Assembly (NCBI RefSeq): GCF_009801115.1 | Contig: NZ_VTOL01000002.1 | Coordinates: 620,001 to 684,000, forward strand | Length of the DNA stretch: 64,000 bases | Direction: 5' to 3' | From: Dyadobacter sp. 3J3 | GTDB taxonomy: Bacteria > Bacteroidota > Bacteroidia > Cytophagales > Spirosomataceae | In this document: positions 53,772-61,613 of the stretch, in pieces | Layout: the number at the start of each line of letters is the position of its first letter | Position numbering within the stretch: position 1 is the stretch's first letter | The notes under the pieces: generated by a model | Told to the model about the DNA's origin: nothing | Database searches by the model: none | The model's input: the letters and a program-made list of their open reading frames with translations, nothing else | Position numbers and translations under genes: made by a program

Positions 53772-55097
53772 ATGAAAAGTGAAGCTACAAAAACAATAAA
53801 ACTGGCGTTGCCAATTATTATAGGAGAACTTGCCCAAATGGCTCTTCACCTGATTGACACCGCCATGGTTGGTGCCATTAGTTACAAACAACTGGCGGCT
53901 GCCGCTCTGGTTGTCAATACAATGAACATTCCTTTTGTAATCGGGATTGGGATGACCATCTCTGTGTCGCAAATGGTTTCGCTTTCACATGGCCGGCGGG
54001 ATGGACAGCAGGTTTCCCACTATTTATTTAATGGATTCTGTTTATGCGCATTTACCGCAGTCCTCATTTCTTTGACACTCGTTTTTGGCAAAAACATTCT
54101 TTACCACCTTGGCCAGGACCCGGAAGTTGTAAGTTTAGCTCTTCCGTTTATGAAACTCATGGGATTGTCTATCATTCCGATGCTTCTGTTTATGACGCTA
54201 AAACAATTCACAGACGGACTGGAATTTACCAAAACGGCTATGTTTTTGTCCTTGGCAGGTATGCCCATAAATATTCTTTTAAACTGGCTGCTTATTTACG
54301 GAAACTGGGGCTTCCCTAGACTGGAACTGGTAGGGGCCGGTTACGCCACACTTATCACCCGTACAATTATTTTCCTGGCCTTGGGAGCCACTATTTTAAG
54401 ACACAAAACATTTCGAAAATATATTGCTGTCAGAAGTAAACAATGGGTTTTACAACGTAAAACGCTTGGAGAACTTTTGCATATCGGTATTCCAAGTAGT
54501 TTGCAAATCGGTATGGAAGCAGGTGCTTTTGCTGTCTCCGGTATTATCATCGGGACCATTGGCGCCGTAGCACAGGCTGCACATCAGATTGCATTGAGCA
54601 GTGCATCTTTTACATTCATGGTTTCTATGGGCCTTGCACAGGCGGGTTCTATCCGGGTAAGCAACGCTTTTGGCACTTCCAACTGGCCCAAAATTGCTGT
54701 TATTGGAAAAAGCACAATGATCACCGCGCTGATCTATGGAACCTTCTGTGCCATTGCATTTGCTATATTCCGTTTTGAATTGCCAAAAGCATTTAACGAT
54801 AATTCAGAAGTGTTGAAACTGGCTTCTTACCTTCTTTTATTTGCCGCCGTTTTCCAGATATCGGATAGTACTCAGGCCATTAGTGCCGGTTTATTGAGAG
54901 GTATTAAGGATGTGAAAGTCCCAACCATATTAATCGCTATAGCCTACTGGGTTATTGGCCTGCCAACCGGTTATATTCTTGCATTCCACTTCAAAATGGG
55001 AGCGCCCGGGATGTGGCTGGGGCTGATTATAGGACTCACGCTGGCATCTGTCTTTTTGATCAACCGCTTTTTGAAAATGGCGAGAAGAAATAATTAA
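53772..55097 (+). CDS. MATE-family multidrug efflux transporter
   Basis: A 441-residue membrane protein with 12 predicted helices in two halves. 'ALPIIIGELAQMALHLIDTAMVG' opens helix 1 with the conserved Asp, 'GIGMTISVSQMVSLSHGRR' follows, and the second half begins 'LLHIGIPSSLQIGMEAGAFAVSGIIIGTIGAVAQAAHQIAL'. It resembles NorM/DinF-type pumps that export cationic drugs by sodium or proton antiport. A TetR gene converges on it, separated by about 100 nt. Confidence 0.9.
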   Translation: MKSEATKTIKLALPIIIGELAQMALHLIDTAMVGAISYKQLAAAALVVNTMNIPFVIGIGMTISVSQMVSLSHGRRDGQQVSHYLFNGFCLCAFTAVLISLTLVFGKNILYHLGQDPEVVSLALPFMKLMGLSIIPMLLFMTLKQFTDGLEFTKTAMFLSLAGMPINILLNWLLIYGNWGFPRLELVGAGYATLITRTIIFLALGATILRHKTFRKYIAVRSKQWVLQRKTLGELLHIGIPSSLQIGMEAGAFAVSGIIIGTIGAVAQAAHQIALSSASFTFMVSMGLAQAGSIRVSNAFGTSNWPKIAVIGKSTMITALIYGTFCAIAFAIFRFELPKAFNDNSEVLKLASYLLLFAAVFQISDSTQAISAGLLRGIKDVKVPTILIAIAYWVIGLPTGYILAFHFKMGAPGMWLGLIIGLTLASVFLINRFLKMARRNN

Positions 55098-55200
55098 TTC
55101 TATTTCCTGTTATTTTCTAAATACAATTTTTTTAATTTAATAGAAGACCCTTAGCTTTCGACTTTTTTTTAATTCTATACTTATTATTTGTTTTATTCAT

Positions 55201-55785
55201 TCAATTTTCCAGAACCGATAAAACAATTTCAACTGTTCCGTCAATAATCTCTTTTTCGGGCTGGGATTTACTGTAGGCTTTTAATCCCCAGAGATTATTG
55301 ACAAAAAATCCTGATAATGCTTTCGCTGACTGTATGGTTGAGATTTGCCTCATCTCCTGCCCTCTTTTAATTGCCGCAAAAAAACTGTTTTCAATTGCCT
55401 GACGATTTTCTCTAATGATCTCTGCAATTTCTGCATCGTGAGGGGCAAGCTCAATTCTTGAATTAACCATGAAACATCCCTTCGACGAATTCTCACCCAG
55501 ACATTCCCGAGCTGTTGCCTGAAAAATTTCTTTGATCACCGCAGGAACATCCTCAGCATTATCCAGAAGTGAAATCATATCTCCTGTAATCTTGCTGCGA
55601 TAACGCCTTAGTGACCTGATAAATAAGGTACGTTTATCACCAAAGGTATCGTATAAACTCGAACGGCTCAGGCTCAGTCCATCCACAAGTTCCTGAGCCG
55701 AAATACCATTATATCCTTTAAACCAGAACAAATCCATTGCCTTGTCCAGAACTAATTCTTCATTAAATTCTTTTGATCTTGCCAT
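55201..55785 (-). CDS. TetR/AcrR-family transcriptional regulator
   Basis: Start taken at 'MARSKEFNEE' (55785), giving 194 residues, the usual TetR length. 'DKAMDLFWFKGYNGISAQELVDGLSLSRSSLYDTFGDKRTLFIRSL' is the typical helix-turn-helix; the rest is an all-helical ligand-binding domain with the TetR_C 'SSKGCFMVNSRIELAPHD' pattern of the YjdC/AcuR-like group. It is the only TetR gene in the window, hence a candidate, with no direct evidence, for the regulator of the shared element at 37548 and 40168. The nearest targets would be the MATE gene or its own promoter. Confidence 0.88.
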   Translation of the reverse strand: MARSKEFNEELVLDKAMDLFWFKGYNGISAQELVDGLSLSRSSLYDTFGDKRTLFIRSLRRYRSKITGDMISLLDNAEDVPAVIKEIFQATARECLGENSSKGCFMVNSRIELAPHDAEIAEIIRENRQAIENSFFAAIKRGQEMRQISTIQSAKALSGFFVNNLWGLKAYSKSQPEKEIIDGTVEIVLSVLEN

Positions 55786-55811
55786 AGCTAATTTTTTCTC
55801 CAATAATGAAA

Positions 55812-56534
55812 TTAAATCTGTCGGGAAAAATATTTATCCAATCCCGACAGCATCTCGTTCAACTTTTTCAGCGTAAAGCTGATCTCTTTTTCACCAAACC
55901 GAAAAGACGGTCCGGATACACAAACCACAGCGATAACCTTGCGATGATTAAAAACAGGAACAGCAACGCAATTATGGTCCGGCTCGTACTGCTCAATATC
56001 CAGCAAGTAACCACTCTGTTTGATTTTCACCACATCTTGCCGTAACGTGTCATGAAAACTATCGTCTTGAAATATAATCAGACTGGCTTGAAGATGATCC
56101 GAATAAGATAGAAAAACTTTACCGATTGCCGTGGTTGTCATTTCATATTCTTTACCTAATTCCAGCGAAATCCGTGTAGAACGGTTCGGCCCACATTTCA
56201 ATTCGTGCCGAAAATACGAACCCATTTGAATAGCCAGATAAGATGATTCACCTGTTATCTAGGTAATGTTTTCCAAAACCGGTTTCAATTCTTTCTTTAT
56301 TTGAAAAAGTGAAACATCTGATGAATAAAGACATTGAAAATTATATGTAATTCTGTAACGCGGAGTTTCTTCATCCTGTTCAATATACCCAAGTTCTTTG
56401 AGGGTATTCAGAAAATTATGTACAGTGGTTTACTTCAAACCAACCGAATCGGCAATATCATTTAGCCTTACAAAGTTTCCATTGAATGCAATGTATTCTA
56501 AAATCTGAAAAGCTCTTTCTATTGATTGTATCAT
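55812..56534 (-). pseudogene. IclR-family regulator with two in-frame stops
   Basis: Start at 'MIQSIERAFQILEYIAFNG' (56534). The winged helix reads 'VRLNDIADSVGLK', TAA at 56430-56432, then 'TTVHNFLNTLKELGYIEQ'. The effector domain begins 'LKPVLENIT', TAG at 56259-56261, then 'ITGESSYLAIQMGSYF' and runs to 'FTLKKLNEMLSGL' at 55812. Apart from the two stop codons the 240-residue frame is uninterrupted and of normal IclR length. The aldo/keto reductase gene is divergent from it and was likely its target. Confidence 0.8.
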
Positions 56535-56719
56535 AAAGTTCAGCATGATGAACAAATTAAGAATATAGCGCTTAAATCGTATATTAAATTCAAAACTACC
56601 GTAATTTTGGATCAGTAACAAATTTGTAATTCAGCCGGGTAACTGCGAAAAAGCAGCTTGAAAAAGTTAGTCTGGCATAAGTATTGAACAAACATTTTTT
56701 AGAATTAAATGAAACCCAA

Positions 56720-57670
56720 ATGGAAAAGAGAAAATTAGGAAATTCAGATATTCAAATTGCGCCGCTGGTTTTTGGCGGGAATGTTTTTGGCTGGACAACA
56801 GATGATAACCGGACGTTCGAATTGCTTGATGCTTTTGTAGATGCAGGCTTTAACGCTGTGGATACAGCGGACGTATATTCTTCCTGGGTTCCTGGAAATG
56901 CAGGTGGAGAATCTGAAACGGCCATTGGGAAGTGGTTCAAAAAAAGTGGTAAACGTGATAGAATTATTTTAGCAACAAAAGTGGGTTCTGAAATGGGGCC
57001 AGGTAAAAAAGGACTTAGCAAAAAATATATTCAGGAAGCAGTAGAAAGTTCACTGAAAAGATTACAAACTGATTATATTGATCTATACCAGTCGCATTAC
57101 GATGACCCTGAAACATCTGTTGAAGAAACATTGGAGGCGTATAATGATCTGGTAAAAGCTGGGAAAGTTAGAATCATAGGTGCATCAAACTTCCCCATAA
57201 CCCGCCTGGAAGAATCTATTGAAGTTAGCCAGCAGGAAAACTTAGCAGCTTATCAAACATTCCAGCCCGAATTTAACTTATTCGACCGACAGGATTTTGA
57301 AGAAAACGTTGCACCTTTTACAGTAGACAATAATCTGAGCGTAATCAGTTATTTCTCTCTGGCAAGCGGCTTTCTTTCAGGAAAATATCGCTCAAAAGAT
57401 GATTTGAAAGGAAGTAAAAGAAGCACTATGGTTGAAAAATACCTTACCGAAAGAGGCTTTAAAATATTGACTGCACTTGACGAAATTTCAGCAGAATATA
57501 ACAGCAATCCTGCCACAATTTCGCTTGCGTGGCTAATCGAGAATCCTGCCGTAACGGCTCCTATTGCAAGCGCCACAACAATTGATCAACTAAATCAATT
57601 GATGGCGGCAGCAACAATTAATTTGGATGATGATGCTATTACAAAACTGAATACTGCCAGCGCATGGTGA
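56720..57670 (+). CDS. Aldo/keto reductase (YajO/Tas-like)
   Basis: Start at ATG 56720 ('MEKRKLGNSDIQIAPLVFGG'), giving 316 residues. Catalytic residues: Asp and Tyr in 'AVDTADVYSSW', Lys in 'ILATKVGSEMG' and His in 'LYQSHYDDPE'. The C-terminal 'ENPAVTAPIASATTIDQLNQL' contains the cofactor-binding loop. It differs from the 414-1331 reductase by belonging to the longer AKR group with the 'GNSDIQI' opening. It is divergent from an IclR pseudogene and probably has lost its own specific control. Confidence 0.9.
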   Translation: MEKRKLGNSDIQIAPLVFGGNVFGWTTDDNRTFELLDAFVDAGFNAVDTADVYSSWVPGNAGGESETAIGKWFKKSGKRDRIILATKVGSEMGPGKKGLSKKYIQEAVESSLKRLQTDYIDLYQSHYDDPETSVEETLEAYNDLVKAGKVRIIGASNFPITRLEESIEVSQQENLAAYQTFQPEFNLFDRQDFEENVAPFTVDNNLSVISYFSLASGFLSGKYRSKDDLKGSKRSTMVEKYLTERGFKILTALDEISAEYNSNPATISLAWLIENPAVTAPIASATTIDQLNQLMAAATINLDDDAITKLNTASAW

Positions 57671-57695
57671 GAAAAAATTTCACGGTTACCCTTTT

Positions 57696-58562
57696 TCAAA
57701 TTTTACGATATTGCAGCTGATATTGTCGAGGCGTTAATTTCATGATGCCCTTGAATTGTATCAGAAAGTTAGCCAAACTATTATACCCGCTTTCGTAAGC
57801 GATTTCGGTAATATTCCGGTTTGAGCTGATCAGGATTTTACACGCATATCCGATCCTTACTTCATTCAAAAAATTGGAAAAACGTTTTCCTGTTTTTGAT
57901 TTAAAATACCTACAAAAGGCCGTTTCACTTAAATTGGTCAATGCTGAAACATCCTGCAATGTAATTTTTGAGGATAAATTATTGATCACGTGCAGGAAAA
58001 CCATATTGATCCGGTCGGATTCCGCATCAGAATATCGGTTCACAAATCCTGCACTGGCCAAAGATGAGATTTCCTGGGATTTAGATAATCTATCCATAAT
58101 CGATAACAAAGTAATAATTCTGTTCATTCCGTCCTGTTGCTGTAACCCCAAAAGCATGTCAGCTATGTCGTCCCTCGTTTTTCCGGTAACTTTTATTCCT
58201 TGTTTCGATTTTTTCAAGAATAAGTCAATCGCCGAACATTCCGGCATATCGTAAAAAGCCTCACCTATAAAAGCCTTGGGGAAATGAACTGTTAGAATTT
58301 CAGCTTCATGCTCCGAATTGGCGATACATAGCTGATCGTTGCGCCAGCAATGCGGGATATCAGATCCAACAAAAACCAAATCACCAGCCTCAAAAGATTC
58401 CACAGAATCACCAACAAACCGAAATCCGGAACTCTTCAAAATTAGTGAAATTTCCATTTCGGGATGATAGTGAAATGGATTTACGAAATGGTGACGTTTA
58501 TTTTTCACAACATTGATACTGTTGGAAGGAGGCGTCAGTATTTTATGAAATTTAGGCTGCAT
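57696..58562 (-). CDS. AraC-family regulator with N-terminal cupin
   Basis: A 288-residue regulator. A cupin sensor near residues 25-110 ('FHYHPEMEISLILKSSGFRFVGDSVESFEAGDLVFVGSDIPHCW') has the His and Glu residues of sugar-sensing AraC proteins. The C-terminal helix-turn-helix pair has 'TLQDVSALTNLSETAFCRYFKSKTG' and 'NITEIAYESGYNSLANFLIQFKGIMKLTPRQYQ'. It lies between the aldo/keto reductase and the DUF1080 gene; the latter, divergent by 197 bp, is the likely target. Confidence 0.88.
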   Translation of the reverse strand: MQPKFHKILTPPSNSINVVKNKRHHFVNPFHYHPEMEISLILKSSGFRFVGDSVESFEAGDLVFVGSDIPHCWRNDQLCIANSEHEAEILTVHFPKAFIGEAFYDMPECSAIDLFLKKSKQGIKVTGKTRDDIADMLLGLQQQDGMNRIITLLSIMDRLSKSQEISSLASAGFVNRYSDAESDRINMVFLHVINNLSSKITLQDVSALTNLSETAFCRYFKSKTGKRFSNFLNEVRIGYACKILISSNRNITEIAYESGYNSLANFLIQFKGIMKLTPRQYQLQYRKI

Positions 58563-58686
58563 CGCTTTCAGATATTAGTTCAGGGCAAAAGGGTTTAATG
58601 CAAATCTATATCACATCAGATAAAAACATTCATATTTATCTAAATTATACTCTACAATCAGTAATCCTGCTAAGATTTTTAATAAA

Positions 58687-58714
58687 TTGGTTAACATCCC
58701 TTACTTTAAGTTTG
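58687..58714 (+). promoter_or_regulatory. Promoter of the DUF1080 gene
   Basis: TTG at 58687 and TAAGTTTG at 58707-58714, 17 nt apart, resemble the TTTG / TAnnTTTG promoter form, although the spacer is 2-3 nt short. A second box, TAGTTTTG (58726-58733), lies closer to the start codon at 58759. Confidence 0.5.
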
Positions 58715-58758
58715 GCCGTAGTTACTAGTTTTGTTTTTGCCTTTAAACCTGTCTTTTT

Positions 58759-59463
58759 ATGCGTAACATTCTTATTTCCGCTCTGGCTTTTTGCATTTCA
58801 GCCTTTACCCTAACTTCTTTTACAAATAATCCCCAAATGGATTCATGGGACGTACTTTTTGACGGAAAATCTGTTGAAAAACTTAGAGGTTATCAAAGAG
58901 AAGACTTCCCGCTGGAATGCTGGTCGGTAGAGAACGGCCTGCTAAAAACAATTCCCGGAGTAAAAAATACCGACATACTAACCAGGCAGCAGTACAAGAA
59001 TTTTGAACTGCAATTTGACTGGAAAACGTCGGTTGGGGGTAATGGTGGTGTTTTTTATAATGTGATGGAAGATGCAAAACACGAAGCCGGAAATGGAAAC
59101 AGCCCAAATTGGTTAACTAATTTCGAAATGCAGCTTTTGGATGATATCGGTTTTAACGACAAAGAACCGAAACGTTCAGCGGGATCTTTATATGACCTTA
59201 TCGCACCAATAAATAAGGTACTCAAACCTGTTGGTACATTTAATACTTCCCGTTTAATTGTAAAAAACAGACATGTGGAACACTGGCTTAACGGCCGCAA
59301 AGTTGTAGAATACACCCTCAACAGTCCTGAACTAAATGCACTCATTCAAGGAAGTAAATATAAGGATATCGCTGGCTTTGCGCAGTATTCAGAAGGGCAT
59401 ATTATGTTTCAGCATCACGGGCAGGAAATGTGGTATAAAAACATTAAAATTCGTCGCCTGTAA
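58759..59463 (+). CDS. DUF1080 (3-keto-disaccharide hydrolase / laminin-G-like) secreted protein
   Basis: A 234-residue protein with a signal peptide ('RNILISALAFCISAFTLTSF'). 'WDVLFDGKSVEKLRGYQ', 'CWSVENGLLKT', 'NFELQFDWKTSVGGNGGVFYNV' and 'SEGHIMFQHHGQEMWYKNIKIRRL' are the standard DUF1080 sequence, a concanavalin-like sandwich. Related enzymes hydrolyse 3-keto-glycosides in the periplasm. It is next to an AraC with a sugar-type cupin, so a sugar inducer is plausible. Confidence 0.9.
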   Translation: MRNILISALAFCISAFTLTSFTNNPQMDSWDVLFDGKSVEKLRGYQREDFPLECWSVENGLLKTIPGVKNTDILTRQQYKNFELQFDWKTSVGGNGGVFYNVMEDAKHEAGNGNSPNWLTNFEMQLLDDIGFNDKEPKRSAGSLYDLIAPINKVLKPVGTFNTSRLIVKNRHVEHWLNGRKVVEYTLNSPELNALIQGSKYKDIAGFAQYSEGHIMFQHHGQEMWYKNIKIRRL

Positions 59464-59529
59464 GGAATTACTTACTGCATTAAATCAAATTTAATGCAGC
59501 AATATTACCAATATTACTATTCCTAAACC

Positions 59530-59537
59530 TACCTTTG
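59530..59537 (+). promoter_or_regulatory. Bacteroidota -7 box for the VOC-protein gene
   Basis: TACCTTTG matches TAnnTTTG and lies 31 nt before the start codon at 59569, giving a leader of about 25 nt. Confidence 0.5.
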
Positions 59538-59568
59538 ACTTTAAGATTCCAAATTAATTTAATCATTC

Positions 59569-60012
59569 ATGAAACGGTTGTTTTTCCTATTACTACTGAC
59601 ACAATTATTTAATGCTGCAACTTCTTCTGCACAGGACATGACTTCGAAGCTGGGCTACACAGGCTGGAACCATATGGCACTTCATGTGAAAGACATTGAG
59701 GCCAGTAAAACTTTTTACAGAGAAATTATTGGCATGAAACCGGTTCAGGTTCCAGACAATTTAAAAGCTATCCGTGGCTGGTTTGACGCCGGAAACGGGC
59801 AAATGATCCATTTACTAGCCGGGCGTACCGAACCTGTGGTGGCAGATAAAGACGGAGGCCACATGGCTTTATTTGTCGCCTCCATTGATCAGGCCGAGAA
59901 GTTCTTAACAGAAAAACATTTGCAATTCCACAAACAAGTAAGGTTTGACGGCGTTACCCAAATCTATTTTGCAGATCCGGATGGCTATTTGATCGAGTTG
60001 AACCAGAAGTAA
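59569..60012 (+). CDS. Secreted VOC-superfamily (glyoxalase-like) protein
   Basis: A 147-residue protein with a signal peptide ('KRLFFLLLLTQLFNAATSSAQ'). 'YTGWNHMALHVKDIEASKTFYREIIGMKPV' is the first and 'GGHMALFVASIDQAEKFL' the second beta-alpha-beta unit, ending 'TQIYFADPDGYLIELNQK'. Metal-ligand candidates are His35, Glu or His in strand 3, and Glu near the end. Most VOC proteins are cytosolic; export suggests action on an extracellular or periplasmic metabolite or antibiotic. The transcript ends in the hairpin at 60028. Confidence 0.85.
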   Translation: MKRLFFLLLLTQLFNAATSSAQDMTSKLGYTGWNHMALHVKDIEASKTFYREIIGMKPVQVPDNLKAIRGWFDAGNGQMIHLLAGRTEPVVADKDGGHMALFVASIDQAEKFLTEKHLQFHKQVRFDGVTQIYFADPDGYLIELNQK

Positions 60013-60027
60013 GATATTCGTATTAGA

Positions 60028-60067
60028 AAATAGTAAGGAGCCATTTAAACGTGTCTCCTTGCTATTT
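60028..60067 (+). terminator. Hairpin terminator after the VOC gene
   Basis: A 13-bp stem (60028-60040 with 60055-60067, one G-U pair) encloses a 14-nt loop, 16 nt after the stop codon. The tail holds few T residues, so termination may be partial. Confidence 0.6.
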
Positions 60068-60160
60068 ACATTTCCAAAAAATTAAAATCACAGCGGTTTA
60101 CACTAAACTTAAAGCAATGGATATTAATAAAGTTTTGATGATACCAGCGAAAAAGTGGTT

Positions 60161-61051
60161 TTAATAATCAAATTCCGCCTTATGTTTTTTGATAAAGGCC
60201 TCCCAGTTCACCGGCTCATTTCCAGTGATTTGCTGAAAATTATCAAAAGTCTCATCCGCGCCAGGAATTGTTCCTGCGGCGTAACGTTTATAGTGATCAT
60301 ACACACAATGCATATAAGCCATGTCAGCTCCGGCTTCCTGCATGGATTTTAAAAAAACTTCTGGTGATTGCGGCTGGTACTGAAATGGTTTTTTAATCAG
60401 TTTTGTCAGCATTTCTGCAATATCATCATACGATTTGGCATCATACCCCATCCTATACGTCTTTCCCCCATGAATATCCGGATGTAATAACGACAGCGCC
60501 GCAACCTGTGCCACATCTTCTGCATCCACCCAGCTTTTCGTCGCGTTTTCAACGTATTGATTAAAAATACCTTTTTTCACAACCTCTTTTCCACCATAGC
60601 TTAAAAGATTTTGCATGAACGTTTCCGGTCTTAAATGTGTAAAGGAAAAACCGGCAGACTCAATATATTTTTCAACCAATTGATGCCAGGCCCAATGGGC
60701 AACAGTGGTATTATCCGGTCCACAAGCGCCCAGATGAACAACATGTTTAACACCGGCGATTTTTGCACTATCAAGAAAAACCTTGCTTTGACGAAGCATG
60801 TCAACGGTATAACCTGTTACAATTAAAACGCGGTCTATATTTTTTAGCGCTTCTGCGTGTGTCCGTTCGTCATCAAAATCAAAAAGGACTGCCTCTATAC
60901 CTTTCCTTTTCAATTGACGGGCTTTTTCCTGTGAACGAACTGCCGCTATAATTTCAACTTCATTATTATTTTTGAGAAACTCTATTGTTTTGTTTCCAAC
61001 CTGGCCGGTAGCACCGGTAATTAATATTCTTGGGAGTTTGCTATTTGACAT
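60161..61051 (-). CDS. NmrA-like NAD(P)-binding protein (atypical SDR)
   Basis: Start at 'MSNSKLPRILITGATGQVG' (61051), giving 296 residues. 'GATGQVGNKTIEFL' is the nucleotide loop, 'VLFDFDDERTHAEAL' lies near the adenine site, 'VVHLGACGPDNTTVAHWAWHQLVEKYIESAGFSFTHLRPETFMQNL' spans the lipid-like or quinone site, and a C-terminal helix bundle closes the cleft. It belongs with NAD(P)H-sensing or quinone-reducing NmrA/QOR2-type proteins. No active-site Tyr-Lys pair is obvious, so it may sense rather than reduce. No neighbour shares its transcript. Confidence 0.85.
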   Translation of the reverse strand: MSNSKLPRILITGATGQVGNKTIEFLKNNNEVEIIAAVRSQEKARQLKRKGIEAVLFDFDDERTHAEALKNIDRVLIVTGYTVDMLRQSKVFLDSAKIAGVKHVVHLGACGPDNTTVAHWAWHQLVEKYIESAGFSFTHLRPETFMQNLLSYGGKEVVKKGIFNQYVENATKSWVDAEDVAQVAALSLLHPDIHGGKTYRMGYDAKSYDDIAEMLTKLIKKPFQYQPQSPEVFLKSMQEAGADMAYMHCVYDHYKRYAAGTIPGADETFDNFQQITGNEPVNWEAFIKKHKAEFDY

Positions 61052-61201
61052 TTTTATATTAAAAGGAAACCGCAAAGTTACAATTATTGTTGGGGTGTTC
61101 TAAACCAAGACACTTATTTTCAACAAAGAACAATTCATTAATCAATTCCGGAAATTGTAGACATGCCTAAATTATCATTTCGTTAAGAGCTTACTTTTAC
61201 T

Positions 61202-61549
61202 GTGGACAATAAATATCTTTACGGCTCAGAAGAAATGGATTTAGACATGAGACAAGAAAAAATATTTATACTCGAAACCGGGCGCTGCCTGAAAGTAATT
61301 ACGGAGGGACTATTGGCAGAAGATTTTTCAAAGATAACCATAACAGTGAATGTGCTGATTAAAGACCCCAAAGAAGAAGAATTTCATTTACCGATTGTTG
61401 AAACGCATCCAAAGTTCTGGAAACTAAAAAAACTAGACGCTGAACAAGCCAGGGCACTTCAAACGGAGTACAGCGGTGTTTCTGAAAAACAGTTAAGAAA
61501 AGCAGTGAAAGAATTTGAACAAATGCTTAATCCAGCAGTATTACAATAA
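61202..61549 (+). CDS. Conserved small hypothetical protein
   Basis: A frame of 115 codons from GTG 61202; ATG at 61235 or 61247 would give 104 or 100 residues. 'DFSKITITVNVLIKDPKEEEFHLPIVETHPKFWKLKKL' is strand-rich and 'YSGVSEKQLRKAVKEFEQML' a helical end. I do not recognise it. It has no membrane segment. Good codon structure and a matching terminator directly after the stop make it a real gene. It converges on the amylase gene. Confidence 0.65.
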   Translation: MDNKYLYGSEEMDLDMRQEKIFILETGRCLKVITEGLLAEDFSKITITVNVLIKDPKEEEFHLPIVETHPKFWKLKKLDAEQARALQTEYSGVSEKQLRKAVKEFEQMLNPAVLQ

Positions 61550-61587
61550 TGAAAAGAGCGGTCGAAAAATTTTGACCGCTCTTTTCA
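61550..61587. terminator. Bidirectional terminator
   Basis: A 14-bp stem (61550-61563 with 61574-61587) with a 10-nt loop sits directly after the small hypothetical gene and 26 nt before the amylase stop on the other strand. T and A runs flank it, so it can serve both strands. Confidence 0.85.
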
Positions 61588-61613
61588 GTTCGATAAATCC
61601 GGTTTATGCCAGA

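Noticed and set aside
23276-56432. A reassigned or suppressed stop codon explaining the internal stops
   Set aside because: TAA, TAG and TGA all occur internally, while the same codons end dozens of intact genes in the window.
58598-58813. 71-residue open frame overlapping the DUF1080 start
   Set aside because: It crosses the promoter boxes and then reads the DUF1080 gene in the wrong frame.
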